Shown here one piece after another: positions 11,100-22,362 of a stretch of DNA of 64,000 bases. Both the position numbers and the translations under genes were made by a program. The notes under the pieces are model-generated. The model saw only the letters and a program-made list of their open reading frames with translations, was not told the DNA's origin and ran no database searches. The DNA is from Mytilus edulis. Lineage: Eukaryota > Mollusca > Bivalvia > Mytilida > Mytilidae. The stretch covers positions 29,339,133 to 29,403,132 of the forward strand of contig NC_092346.1 in assembly GCF_963676685.1 (NCBI RefSeq). Direction: 5' to 3'. Numbering within the stretch: position 1 is the stretch's first letter; each line of letters opens with the position of its first letter.

Positions 11100-12993
11100 T
11101 ACATTGTTGTGAATCTATTTACTGTTATTATGAAAGAAAAAATACCCCTATTTAAAAAAAAATAATTAAACTAACTGTAATCTTATTTATTGGCCTGTTA
11201 ATGGAACCCTTCTTGTCCCCTTTTCAGATAAGAAAATATGTTTACGATTTTCGGGATTACGATCATTTTGCAAGATCACAAAAATACGTTGTAATTTATA
11301 CAATACTTATATAAAGTAGATGATGTGGTATGTTTGTTGTCAATGGACAAATATCCATAAGAAACCAAAGGAAGTATGTGTTAACAACCATACGTCATCG
11401 TACGACCTTCAACAATAACCAATAAAATAAAAATGTATAAGGTTTTGCATAAAAATGGAGAGCAAAAATATAGAACAAAGGACTTTCTGAGCGTTTGAAT
11501 CATGTCTTTAGCAGCTTAAAACACATTTGTTTGTGAACAATTGAGTGCTGACTATAAGAATGACAATAGTATTGAGGGTTTGTTTGTTTGGTGTTTTTTG
11601 AGGGGGTGGGGTGGGGAGGGATGGGGATAAGTTAGAGCGAGGTTACAGTGAAAGCTTGGAATAGTTTCCCGTAAGATTTAAAAGTTGTATTGTAAAAGAA
11701 AAATGTATCTTATAGCTATTAAGAATCACTTGCAATAAGATTTTTCCAACAATTTTTTTTTTGTCTAAACGGTTATCAGTTTTTTTTCTTCAATAGTTCG
11801 ATAGAACACTAAAAAGAAATCACTATTTTATGAAAGGGCAGGCTAGAATATGTCAGAGAATGAAGACGAGATAACCTAGAGTTCACTAATAAAATTAAGA
11901 TTTCTTAGCTTTTTTCATTTCAAAATAAATATTTTCAATAAAGAATTACGGGGGAGGAAGTGAACAATGTGTCCTTCTTTTCTATATATAAATATTTTCA
12001 TGAATAAAAATAAAATGTGCCTTGATTATAATTGAAAATGAGTAAATGGAAAAAATACCCAACTAAAATACACTTTTATTTTAATATTGGTAATATTACT
12101 AAGCTTTTAAGTTTTGTGTGTCAAACAGACCATCTCTGTAGTAATGACTCCTTACTAAGATATTTCACTTCATTCATTTTTTTTCTGCATTTTTTACATC
12201 AGAGGCCCCTGAGGGGGCCTCGGGTGTATTGCCATCGCCTACTTTTCAAAGATCAAAGAGATGCATATATAATTAGTGTTGGAATAATAACCGACATTAT
12301 AGACCCGCGGACCTATATAGTGCAGAATAAAATTCCGTATCGCTTCTTTTAAATTCATGTTTTCAATGGATACTCAGTTTTTTTAATTTTGATTCAATTT
12401 TTCTTAATGCAAAATTTATAATATGAAAATGTTTTGTCGTTAGAAATATTTGTATATTAATCAAACGATCTTCAATATCAATGACGCGTCGAAAAATTGT
12501 TGTTGCGGATGAATACCACGAGTGCGCAAGAGGGCAAGAGCGAGCGTGTAGAAAATCGAGAGGAAATCAATTCATACATTTATACACAGAAAGGTAATTA
12601 TATTTCAATTATTTGATTTGGAGTCACCTTTTTAAACCGTTTGTAGCATATTTGTCTATAATATTAACGTAGCAAAACCAGGAAAATTTAATCTGTCATA
12701 ATATTAAAATAAATTATCAGGTCACGTCCCGGCCCGCAGCCATTTTGAAAATACCAGCAGATTGGGTAGGAGTAACAAGAACCTGCAAGGCCTTTAAAGA
12801 TAAGGTTACTATTTGTGTATTTTTTATAACAACAATTTGTTTTTATAAAGATCTCAACAATTTTTGGAGTTAAATTTCTTTTCTTCGTAAATAACAAGTA
12901 GATTGATCACTTGGACACACACACGGAACTATTTTCTGTTTTTAAGATACTGTTTCGGATTTTCGCTCCTTCTCCGACTTAGTTTGTTGCATT
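11100..12993. other. Element interior, no gene seen
   Basis: AT-rich interior of the 9.5-kb element. A run of G-tracts at 11602-11626 (five or more runs of three or more Gs) could form a G-quadruplex. The open frames 12032-12352 and 12688-12897 have no family motif. Confidence 0.4.
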
Positions 12994-12994
12994 A

Positions 12995-13658
12995 GGTAGC
13001 ACTCCACAGTTAGAAAATAAAATTAAAAATGAGCCACAAAATGTTTTATCATCTCCTATTCCTGGATTTCTAACACATTAACCTAACTGTTTGTGTTTGT
13101 ACATGTGCATATGTATGTAATCAGTATATTCCATAGATTTGATTTTCAAAAGTTAAAAGAGTGAAAATTAATTCCTTTTATGTGTATCCATGGCAACATT
13201 CTGCATTTATTTACCATAAAATATTGCAAAAAGGGGGGTGGACATGTCACATATCCCCCCAAAATTTGGATCAAACTAGAATTTCAATGCCTTTGAGTGA
13301 TACCTTTTTAGAAACTGTTTTCATAAATCTTCCTAATGATCAAATAAAAAATGGGTGTCTTTTGCCTCATTTTTTCGTAAAATCCAATCACAAAGTTCGT
13401 GCGATAAAAAGTTGGAAAAAAACATTACAATAATTGCCGGACCAATGTATGGTAGGGACATGCAAATACGGACTGTCATACAGAAAACAGCCTATATTAC
13501 ATACATTACATAATCTTGATGTTCATATAAACCCAATACAAAGGCTATTTTAATACTCAGCTATCCAAAAATGAATTTTATTGCACACTAGCTCTCATAT
13601 TTGAAAAATCCACAGGGGCCAAAATGCGAAACTACACACCTAACTGTGGAGTGCTACC
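12995..13658. mobile_element. PIF/Harbinger-like MITE, copy A
   Basis: 19-bp terminal inverted repeats (GGTAGCACTCCACAGTTAG) with TTA on both sides, the 3-bp duplication expected for PIF/Harbinger. It is 664 bp. The 90-codon open frame at 13161-13433 recurs unchanged in copy B but has no recognisable motif and is probably fortuitous. Confidence 0.7.
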
Positions 13659-14401
13659 TTAAGGTGAAATTTTTCCCCTCCTGCCTCAATTTTTATTATA
13701 TTTTCTATGTTCTACTAGCTGTTACGATGAAAATGGTACCTTAGTTTTTAAAATTGGTTCAGTAATAAAGATTTTATGAAGGTTAGCAGTTGATGTTGAA
13801 CCGCGACAAAAAGTGATTTAAAATAAATGCTGGATCATAGTGAAAAACTTTAAGTCTGTCTCATTTTTGGGGTAAATTTCTAAAACTTTTCCCATTACCT
13901 TATTTAAAATCATAAAATTACCTTAAAAGAGGACAAATTGTACAATTTTTAGGTATTTGAAAGCACTTATAGGTCAATTTTGCTGTAAATAGCATACCTA
14001 ACCTTGGTTTAGAAGCTCTCAAGCAGGGTATAAATTTCTAGCAGTACTGGCATCATTAAATTTAATTAATGCCAAATTATAATATACAATCCTGCTAAAA
14101 ATGTTTATTTGACTTATTCGCAATCAAAAATATAAAGCGATACATTCTGAGGATATCATATAAAGCGCAATCTTTGGTTACATTGGCGAAGCTAATGGAG
14201 TACAAATTTAAGACCGCAACATGTCTAAGTGTCAAAACGTGTATATTTGGTTGCTAAGGACAGTAAACAATAAAATAAACATAAATTGCATTCCTAGCAG
14301 ATTTTTTACCTTCAGAACTAAAACAAGAACATAAAAGACTAAAGATTTGTGGTAAATTTTATCTTAAAAAGTGCATTTCTGTGCTTTCTGATGTGCCATA
14401 A
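13659..14401. other. Spacer between twin MITEs
   Basis: 743 bp of AT-rich sequence between copies A and B, with no coding capacity. Because copies A and B are nearly identical and in the same orientation, this spacer may be the body of a composite element whose ends are the MITEs, or pre-existing DNA. Confidence 0.4.
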
Positions 14402-15073
14402 GGTAGCACTCCACAGTTAGAAAATAAAATTAAAAATGAGCCACAAAATGTTTTATCATCTCCTATTCCTGGATTTCTAACACATTAACCTAACTGTTTG
14501 TGTTGTACATGTGCATATGTATGTAATCAGTATATTCTATAGATTTGATTTTCAAAAGTTAAAAGAGTGAAAATTAATTCCTTTTATGTGTATCCATGGC
14601 AACATTCTGCATTTATTTACCATAAAATATTGCAAAAAGGGGGGTGGACATGTCACATATCCCCCCAAAATTTGGATCAAACTAGAATTTCAATGCCTTT
14701 GAGTGATACCTTTTTAGAAACTGTTTTCATAAATCTTCCTAATGATCAAATAAAAAATGGGTGTCTTTTGCCTCATTTTTTCGTAAAATCCAATCACAAA
14801 GTTCGTGCGATAAAAAGTTGGAAAAAAACATTACAATAATTGCCGGACCAATGTATGGTAGGGACATGCAAATACGGACTGTCATACAGAAAACAGCCTA
14901 TATTACATACATTACATAATCTTGATGTTCATATAAACCCAATACAAAGGCTATTTTAATACTCAGCTATCCAAAAATGAATTTTATTGCACACTACATT
15001 TTTGTAGCTCTCATATTTGAAAAATCCACAGGGCCAAAATGCGAAACTACACACCTAACTGTGGAGTGCTACC
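14402..15073. mobile_element. PIF/Harbinger-like MITE, copy B
   Basis: Same termini and orientation as copy A, differing by a 10-bp insertion near 14998 (CATTTTTGTA) and a few single-base changes. Its flanks are TAA on the left and TTA on the right, so it lacks a matching duplication of its own. The outer flanks of the A-spacer-B block are both TTA. Confidence 0.65.
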
Positions 15074-15942
15074 TTAGTATATGTGAATATGTCCCCTTGA
15101 CTGGAAAATACGCGGAATTTGTAATGACATTGACTATGTCTATGTAAGTAATTCTAATATATAATTATTGGTTGAATTTATTGTTTATATATAATAATAT
15201 TCAGAGAATCTTCGACTTTTTCTTCTTCCAATAGAGTTGGACTCTTTTTGAGTGTATAAAGACTCTTGCTCGTAAAATCAAGTCTTACTTTACACTGAAA
15301 TGTCAGAATTTGGGTTAATCACATTTACTGAATTACTATAGATATATTGGGAGAAACCTTACCGTTTTGGAGATATAAATATAGATTAACTGTCCTGTTT
15401 TTTAAGTCTTCCTTAGCTTGTAGTATTGTATTATTTTGACCATACATGACATGTATCGCCAAAATTATATGATAATTTGATGACATACTTGTGCTTATCA
15501 TACTCTACAGCACTATTTAATTTAAATGTGTAACCATATTCATGTCAAATTTTAGTAACTTATATTAGACATTTGTTCACACATACATGCATATGAGAAC
15601 TTGAATTGAGCAAATATGATTAGTTATATCTATGAGAAATACAATCAGTTAACTTTATCTATGAGCACCCATGAGATCTTAAATTGAGCAAATATGATCA
15701 GTTATATGTTGAGTAAAATTTGAGCTAGATCTACTCAATTGAGTTAGATATATATCAATATTGAGACTAATCTAAATGATTATTTGAGCACACATGAGCC
15801 TATTTATACTATTGAGAGCAATATTGGGATACTGCATGAGCAAACTAAGCAAATCTTTATTGAGACAAACCTATGAGTGCTATATTTTTTTATTTGTTGT
15901 TGACAATTTGTTTTTGTTTATTTAAAAAAAAAAATATAGGGA

Positions 15943-16050
15943 CAACAGAGTTGGTGTATGTGGGTTCGATTCCCACCCTAGGCATTCATTTATATTGGCT
16001 GGTGCAAAGCGGGCAGTTTAGCTTAGTGGCCCCACACTGACTCTGTTGTT
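15943..16050. repeat. tRNA-derived hairpin fragment
   Basis: A T-arm-like segment with a B box (GGTTCGATTCC, 15963-15973) and perfect GTGGG/CCCAC stem is followed, not preceded, by an A-box match (TTAGCTTAGTGG, 16018-16029). The block is bounded by inverted repeats CAACAGAGT(T/C)(G/A)GTGT at about 15943-15965 and 16030-16050. Probably a rearranged tRNA-derived SINE end rather than a functional tRNA: no 5' acceptor strand pairs with CCTAGGC. Confidence 0.4.
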
Positions 16051-17514
16051 CATATGTTACTTAAAAAAATTAGGCGGCATCGTTCAGGTCTTGCCATCTT
16101 TATTTTTCTATTCGAAAATCAGACACAACAAAACCATTGAATAATTGTGAAAATTATACCACAGATAACTATGGTAAAACTTTAATTGTTTTTGGCATAA
16201 TTAAACTTGGCTGCCATCCAAGATCTGAAAAGTTTTTATATTGATGAATTATATATATCAGATTTGGATTCTTTTGGTTACAAAACATTTTGGATGGTAC
16301 ATGTAGGTAGGGGCCAAATCTTTATTCCTGAGGCTTAAAGCTTTCAGGTCTGAAAATTGCCCAAAATCATCACATTTTGACCGTAAAATGTACTTTTATG
16401 AAAAGAACTCATTTATTGAGTGTTAAGACTTTTGAAATAGACCCAAATTACGAAGCAAATTGAGAACTTTTTGGAGTTTTATAGTTTAGGCTATTTTGGG
16501 CAATAAGTGAAACTTGTCCTTTAAATCAGTGGTTTCACAATAACCATTATATTATACTAAGTATCTGTTAGAAGATAGCTCTTTCACAGTACATTGTTAA
16601 ACTTAAAGATAAATATATACCAACAATGACCAATATTAATGATGGAATGAGATTATACATGTATATATACTGTTTTATATTGTTACATGTACATACATAA
16701 ATGAAAATTAAAACCAAACTGTTGTCATTATTCATAAAAAAAGAAAAGGGAGGTATGATTGGTATAAATCAGACACCTGTCTGAGCTCTAGACAAAATGA
16801 TGAAAAAGAAATAAAGCTTATAACCATACAACATTTTTACAATCAGAAAAAAACTATACATAAATCAGTTAGAAATAGCCATGAAATGTCAAATGTTAAA
16901 CAATATATACAAGAAAACTAATGGCCACATCAATGTACAATCAGGATCTCAAGATATACACCAAAAAATTACAAGGCCTGTTTTACAGGTTTCTTACAAA
17001 GGACCGACACATTCATAATGGTAGTTGTGTTCTATATGTATAGTGCAAAATGTTCTCATTGCTATACCAGTGGTATCCAAAGTATTAAATCCAGAACAAA
17101 GTAAAAAAAAACTAACAGTTGAAAAACTATCCAAATGTGATATTCAATTAACAAAAATACCATCATTAGCAAATGGCTATCTACATATAATACATTGTAA
17201 TATTTACAATGAACCATTTAATAATTAGAAAACAGAACCTACAATGTACATGCTGCTGATTAAAAAAAAAAATATAATGGATAAATGATTGACTGTGTTA
17301 CAATAAAACCAAGATACAAATGTAACTCAGTGAAGCTATTTATGAACATTTAAAGAGTTTGTGTTGACTGCAACAAAAATCTAGAATAAGGGATAGTAAT
17401 CTTGCTGTGTTAACATCCATTTAATTAGCAATTGATCCAAAAGCTAAATGTTTCAGAAAAAAGACCTGGATACTACATGTACAAACATTGTTAATAAATG
17501 CCATTTGTAGAGCA

Positions 17515-17700
17515 GGATCTGCTTACCCATCCGGAGCACCTGAGATCACCTGTTTTGGTGGGGTTCGTGTTGCTCAGTCTTTAGTTTTCTATGTTGTTTC
17601 TAGTGTACTTTTATTTGTATGCATGTCTTTTTCAGTTTTAGTCATGGAATTGTAAGTTTATTTTCCATTTATGAGTTTGCTGTTCATCTGGTATCTTTAG
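17515..17700 (+). repeat. Dispersed repeat R4
   Basis: GGTGGGGTTCGTGTTGCTCA followed by a TTAGTTTTCTATGTTG block. Related sequence is at 45657-45790 (same strand) and a diverged inverted copy near 57390-57545. Non-coding. Confidence 0.55.
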
Positions 17701-19150
17701 CCCCAGGGTTTCCCCTGGGTCAATTATTTTTTTCGCCACCTCTTTCGCCAAAACAATATATTTTCCCCCACTTTATTTTTCAATTAGCCACAATTACAAT
17801 TTATCTGTTTTGATATGATTGTCTTGAACCTCTTTTTCATAGTTCAGTGAGTGACTATATAGCTACTCGAAGAATTGTTTGCTATGTTGATTCTCTATTA
17901 TAAGTTATATGTTAGCGATTTTTGTATGTGTGCAACTATATGGTCATAATGCCAATCTAACAGTTCTCATTTGACCAAGTAATCATTGAATTTGATAATT
18001 CACAAAGTTAAGTTTCCTAGTTCAAGTCAGTATCTCAGATATGATAGCAAATTATATTTAATATTTGTACTATATTGTATGGTGAACATATCTGTCTGGT
18101 AGGTATAATATAAACACCTGTCATTTATCAATAATTCAACACAACTTGAGGTCCTCTGATGTTCAGTACTTCAGTACTTTGATTTGATATTGTGAATTCA
18201 TAGAATTATTATATTAAAATGTAGCCTTAATTTATATTTAAAAAAAAAAACTGAATCTAAAGCCAGATATATCAAACATTTTTGTTTCCATCAATCCGTT
18301 TTCAGGACTTTAACAATCAACAATAACACGCCTGGAAAGTAAAATGCGTACTCGGCTGTCTGTAATCGACCATTTTTAGACACCCCAGGCTCCTAAAAAA
18401 ACAAGCCGGGGTGGGGGTTCAAAGATGCAAATTATGTACTTATATCAATATTTTATCTTTTCATGTACGGTTTATGACCCCTCCTGTGGCCTGTCAATTC
18501 CGAAATGTGCAAACTGCAATAGTATCAAAACAGCACAGACAATGAATAATAGAGATATAATTTTGTACATATATCAAGGGGAAACTTCTTGCAAAGCATT
18601 ATTATTTATAGTTCATTATTGTATTTAGTAGAAAAAGAGAATTTAGTGAAAAATAAAATCTCTATTTTTGTAGAAAATTCACAGACCTTTGTACAGAGAT
18701 TTTTGTTATGTTTAGCATGGGATCATTACAGTGGTTCATTACCGAGTAAAAAAAAATCAAAATGTCTATCAACCTTGCGAATTTCAGAAAATTCATGATC
18801 AGATAACGAAACTGGTCCCAGCAACATTTATAAGCAATTTAAGATTGTGACCCTCACAGTTTCCATTCACCACAAATATTCTCGTTACAACGAATAATTT
18901 TAAATACAAAAATACGTGTTGCATGCAGCCTTTTGTTTATCTATTAATATATGTATACGGATAAAGTTATGAAAGGCAGCAGGGTCATCAGGGTGAGGAG
19001 TCCATGTTATCTGAAATAAATGCTAAGCATAGATCTAGAAAGCGACATATAATCATGACATTAAAAAAAGTCTCTTCTTTTCGACTTTTTTCAAACAAAT
19101 TGACAAATAAAATGAAATATATAGTATTGTGAAATTTTTAACTTATTTTA

Positions 19151-19611
19151 GATACTATAGAATCATATTCAAAACAGTGTGGTCCTGGCCATTGATTGAC
19201 GACCTAAATTATCCCATTGACTGGGACAGATTAGGTGAACGTTTGTCGTTAACAATCACTGCTCACTATGTACTTGTTAAAGACACTGAATCTGCGGGGT
19301 CACCAAAAGTTCTCAACACCTAAATAAAGGAATTCGAAAAACAAATCCGGAATAATACGATGTGTTGATTTATATCAATAATATAAATCAAAACATAAAG
19401 GTTATTCCTGAATAATTTTTCGAATTATTTTATTCTTAAAGGCGTTAAGAACCTTTGGTGACCCAACAGTTTAAATTTTATAAGTAAGAAGTGAGCAATG
19501 GTCGTTACAGACAAACGTTCACCTAATCTGTCCCAGTCAATGGGATAATTTAGGTCGTCAATCAATGGCCAGGACCACACTGTTTTGAATATGATTCTAT
19601 TGTTATCTAAT
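19151..19611. mobile_element. Palindromic foldback MITE
   Basis: Both halves are reverse complements about a centre near 19380. AATCATATTCAAAACAGTGT at about 19161 is mirrored at 19582-19601, and CCAAAAGTTCTCAAC on the left pairs with its counterpart near 19447-19465. The complete 460-bp unit can fold into one long hairpin. The 64-codon frame at 19129-19323 runs into it and is not a gene. Confidence 0.65.
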
Positions 19612-20249
19612 ATTAGACGAAATATGTTGCCCTTTTATGTTATTATGTAATACAAGTTCAGATCATTTGAAAACACATATTAAACAGCCAAATGGATGCA
19701 CAAGAGCTAAAATAGGAGTCATAGATCATGTTGGCAACAATTATCTGACTAATTTTATTGATTTTGTAACATTTGTTTCAAATATGACCAACTTCTTATC
19801 CAAAATCACCAGCACCGTATCAGGACCCACCAGCACAATGACAGGACCCACCAGCACAGTATCAGGACATGAATAAATTGAGAAAATGCTTAATTTTAAT
19901 AAATTGCAATGTTTTTTCACAAAATTGTTTTGTCGTGTGGATTGCGGTATAGAAGGCGGACTCTATGAGCATTTTTGTTTTATTTTTTTAGTTCGAGATT
20001 TTCTGAAAATGAGCATTTTTGTGTTACGCTTACTGAAACAGTTTAGAGGGTCATTTTTTTTAATGGTTTATATATGAACCCATAAGAAACGAAATTGAAA
20101 AATCTCAACTGTTTTCTTCCATTTTTTATGAGTGAAAACATCATTTTCGTCTTTGTTTACATTTTTTCGTTGATCACCAGCACCCGTCAGGACCGAATCA
20201 CCAGCACAGTACGTTCTCTCGCAGGACAACCATACCCACCGTGATGTGT

Positions 20250-22362
20250 GCTATCATATGACAAATCTTTTACTACTGAGTATAAATGTTTGAACTGCCA
20301 AGAATATTTCAATGTTTTGTTCGTAGCTGAAGTCCATTGAACCGTGTAGCAAGATTTCTTCCGACAAAAAATGTATTATATTGATATTATAAAAATGCTG
20401 TTCACGCATAATGTGAAAACGGGGGCAGTGCAACAAGTAGTGCGCTGTAGTTTCTATAGCACCACATAAACAAAGTGGCGAATCCACTATATTTTTAACA
20501 AAAAGATGATGATTTAGAGAACTGCATTACATACGAAGTCTTGAGTGATAAATTTGACCTAATCGCTTACCAATGTAATAATAATTTGGAGGTTTAATCG
20601 CCCGAGACTGGACACAATTCCTGAATGCCCCCACCAAAGTACTGGTCTTAGAATTCTCAGGGAGGAGATTCCATGAACGTACCGTTGCCGGTAAAAAATA
20701 ATTTGAATACAGGGCTGTTCTTGTTCGAACAGGGGGGATTAGGGACGAGTTTCTCGTATTATGATAATGTATGGCTGCATGGGACTCTGGAACTAAGGTT
20801 GATAAATATTCCGGAGTAATATTATTTTTCATCTTGTAAAAATAAATTAACCTGTGGGCCTCCCTTCGATCTTTAAGCTTTTCCAACCCGTTTCGAGATA
20901 TAATCTCTCTAGGGACACCAACCTAGTACCCCCAGTTACGATCCTGGCAGCCTCTGTTTGCACTTTTTCAATCTTATCAATCAAAAGATGTGTGTTTTTG
21001 TCCCAGATGACATCAGCATATTCTAATAATGGTCTTATATATGTTAGGTATATTGTCTCGAGTGTCCGTCTGTCAAGGATAAATTTAAATTTTCGAAGAA
21101 CATTCAGTCGTTTGTATGCCTTTTCGGTTTATAACATCAATATGTTTGTGCCAAGTGCCATCGTTTGAAATATGTAATCCAAGGTGTTTATGGGTTGATA
21201 CCTCAGCTACAGTTACGTTGTCCATGTTAAGTTTTGGATGATCAGGTTTGTTAAGTTTCCGTGAAATTGTCATGGTCTCGGTTTTCTGAGGGTTAAAGGT
21301 CACTAGCCAATCTGAAGACCATCTATGGATTTTTTCGAGATCACTATTCAAGTTGTTTGCTGATTCTTGGGGGTCATCTACTATCAAATACAAACTTGTA
21401 TCATCAGCAAACAACTTAATAGAAGACTGTATATCAGATATGATATCGTTAATAAATATCAAAAATAAAAGAGGACCCAGAATCGACCCCTGGGGTACCC
21501 CAGCCATTATATTACCCCACTCGGATGATACACTATTAATTACAACCCTTTGCTTTCTATCAGATAGATAATTTTTTACCCATGCCAAAACCGAACCTTT
21601 AATGCCAATAGCTTCTAATTTCCGTATCAACCCCTTATGCCAAACTCTGTCAAATGCCTTACTTATATCACAAAAAATTACTCTAATTTCTTTCCCGTCA
21701 TCTAATGCCTTCCCAAACTCATTTGTAATATTCAGCAATTGATTAATGGCTGAGTCCCCTTGGGTGAATCCTGATTGGTTGGGTGTGATTATCTGGTTAG
21801 CTATTAGATAGTTATGAATATGCTTAAAAACACATCTTTCCATGACTTTTCCGATAACGCTTATCAATGATATCGGTCTATAGTTTCTATAGTCACTTGG
21901 AGAGTCCTTCTTAAATACAGGGGTAACATTTGCACATTTCCTGTCGGAAGGAAATTTGCCAACTGATAAAGATAGGTTAAATAACCTCCACAAAGGATAT
22001 TTCATAATTCCATATGCTTCTTTTAGAAGTCGTGGGCTTATACGATCTGGTCCCGATGCCTTTGATACATCCAAAATCTTCAAGATGTCTACTACCTCGT
22101 TCTTAGATATTATCATATCACCGAGTCCGTCTGTTCGTGTGTCAGGTATGTCTGGAAGGTGTGTATTAGAGTCATCAAGATTTGATTGACCACAAAAATA
22201 ATCATTAAATATTTTTGCCTTTTTTGTATCTTCACAGATCAGATCATCATCTATCTGTAAAGGGGGAATGTTGCGACTGTCGCTGGAGTCACATTTCATC
22301 AAAGATTTAATAAGACTCCAATATTGTGTTCTTAGAGATGAAATGACCCCATTAGAGCGCAT
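20250..22362 (-). pseudogene. LINE reverse transcriptase ORF, decayed (Jockey/CR1-like)
   Basis: The main frame (22362-21085, 425 codons; the first dozen come from flanking satellite) is a non-LTR reverse transcriptase. It shows YRPISLIS (residues 161-168), the first catalytic aspartate in FCDISKAFD (about 230-238), GVPQGSILGP (288-297) and the active-site FADD (318-321). The frame is lost near 21100 and regained near 20888, implying two compensating indels. An in-frame TAA lies at 20527-20529. The C-terminal part (20487-20254) carries the CLCG..H....C cysteine/histidine cluster seen at the end of Jockey/CR1-type proteins. The endonuclease is missing because of 5' truncation. Non-functional copy; the exact clade is not resolved. 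Confidence 0.9.

Larger units (their letters stand above)
15074..19140. other. Element interior, no gene; repeats and tRNA-like boxes
   Basis: 15595-15890 is a degenerate repeat of TTGAGCAAATATGAT / ATGAGCA motifs. 15943-16050 holds inverted CAACAGAGT arms with tRNA-type promoter boxes. 17515-17700 is a copy of a dispersed repeat (R4). No open frame in the span shows a family motif. Confidence 0.45.
10710..20243. mobile_element. 9.5-kb non-autonomous TIR transposon with subterminal repeats
   Basis: The ends are inverted repeats of about 68 bp with one mismatch, starting CACGGTGGGTATGGTTGTCC. They are flanked by an exact 6-bp duplication ATGTGT (10704-10709 and 20244-20249). Inside each end there are scattered TCCTG(A/G)..TGTGCTGGTG motifs (10745-11010; reverse complement at 19809-19870), resembling subterminal transposase-binding repeats. 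No open frame above 120 codons is found in 9534 bp, so the element must be mobilised in trans. A second copy begins at 63615. A 6-bp duplication is known for Dada, IS3EU and Polinton elements; nothing here chooses among them. Confidence 0.85.
10382..22324 (-). mobile_element. 5'-truncated LINE (about 2.4 kb), split by a 9.5-kb element
   Basis: Minus-strand non-LTR retrotransposon. It starts inside the coding region at 22324, just before the reverse transcriptase domain, and ends at 10382; an AATAAA lies about 15-20 bp before that 3' end. The 3' UTR is 10704-10382, separated from the coding part (22324-20250) by the inserted element 10710-20243. The 5' truncation and 11-bp target duplication are standard for target-primed reverse transcription. 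Confidence 0.85.

Noticed and set aside
13161-14839. Identical 90-codon frames at 13161-13433 and 14567-14839
   Set aside because: They lie within duplicated MITEs; identity reflects recent duplication of the whole 670 bp, and there is no recognisable motif.
15958-15985. Functional tRNA gene (perfect T-arm)
   Set aside because: No matching acceptor 5' strand, D-arm or anticodon arm upstream.
10710-20243. Polinton/Maverick, because of the 6-bp duplication and large size
   Set aside because: No polymerase, integrase, ATPase or capsid frame, and termini do not resemble the AG starts I expect. Kept as an unclassified non-autonomous element.
21353-22189. Plus-strand frames opposite the LINE
   Set aside because: Antisense shadows of the reverse transcriptase coding region.
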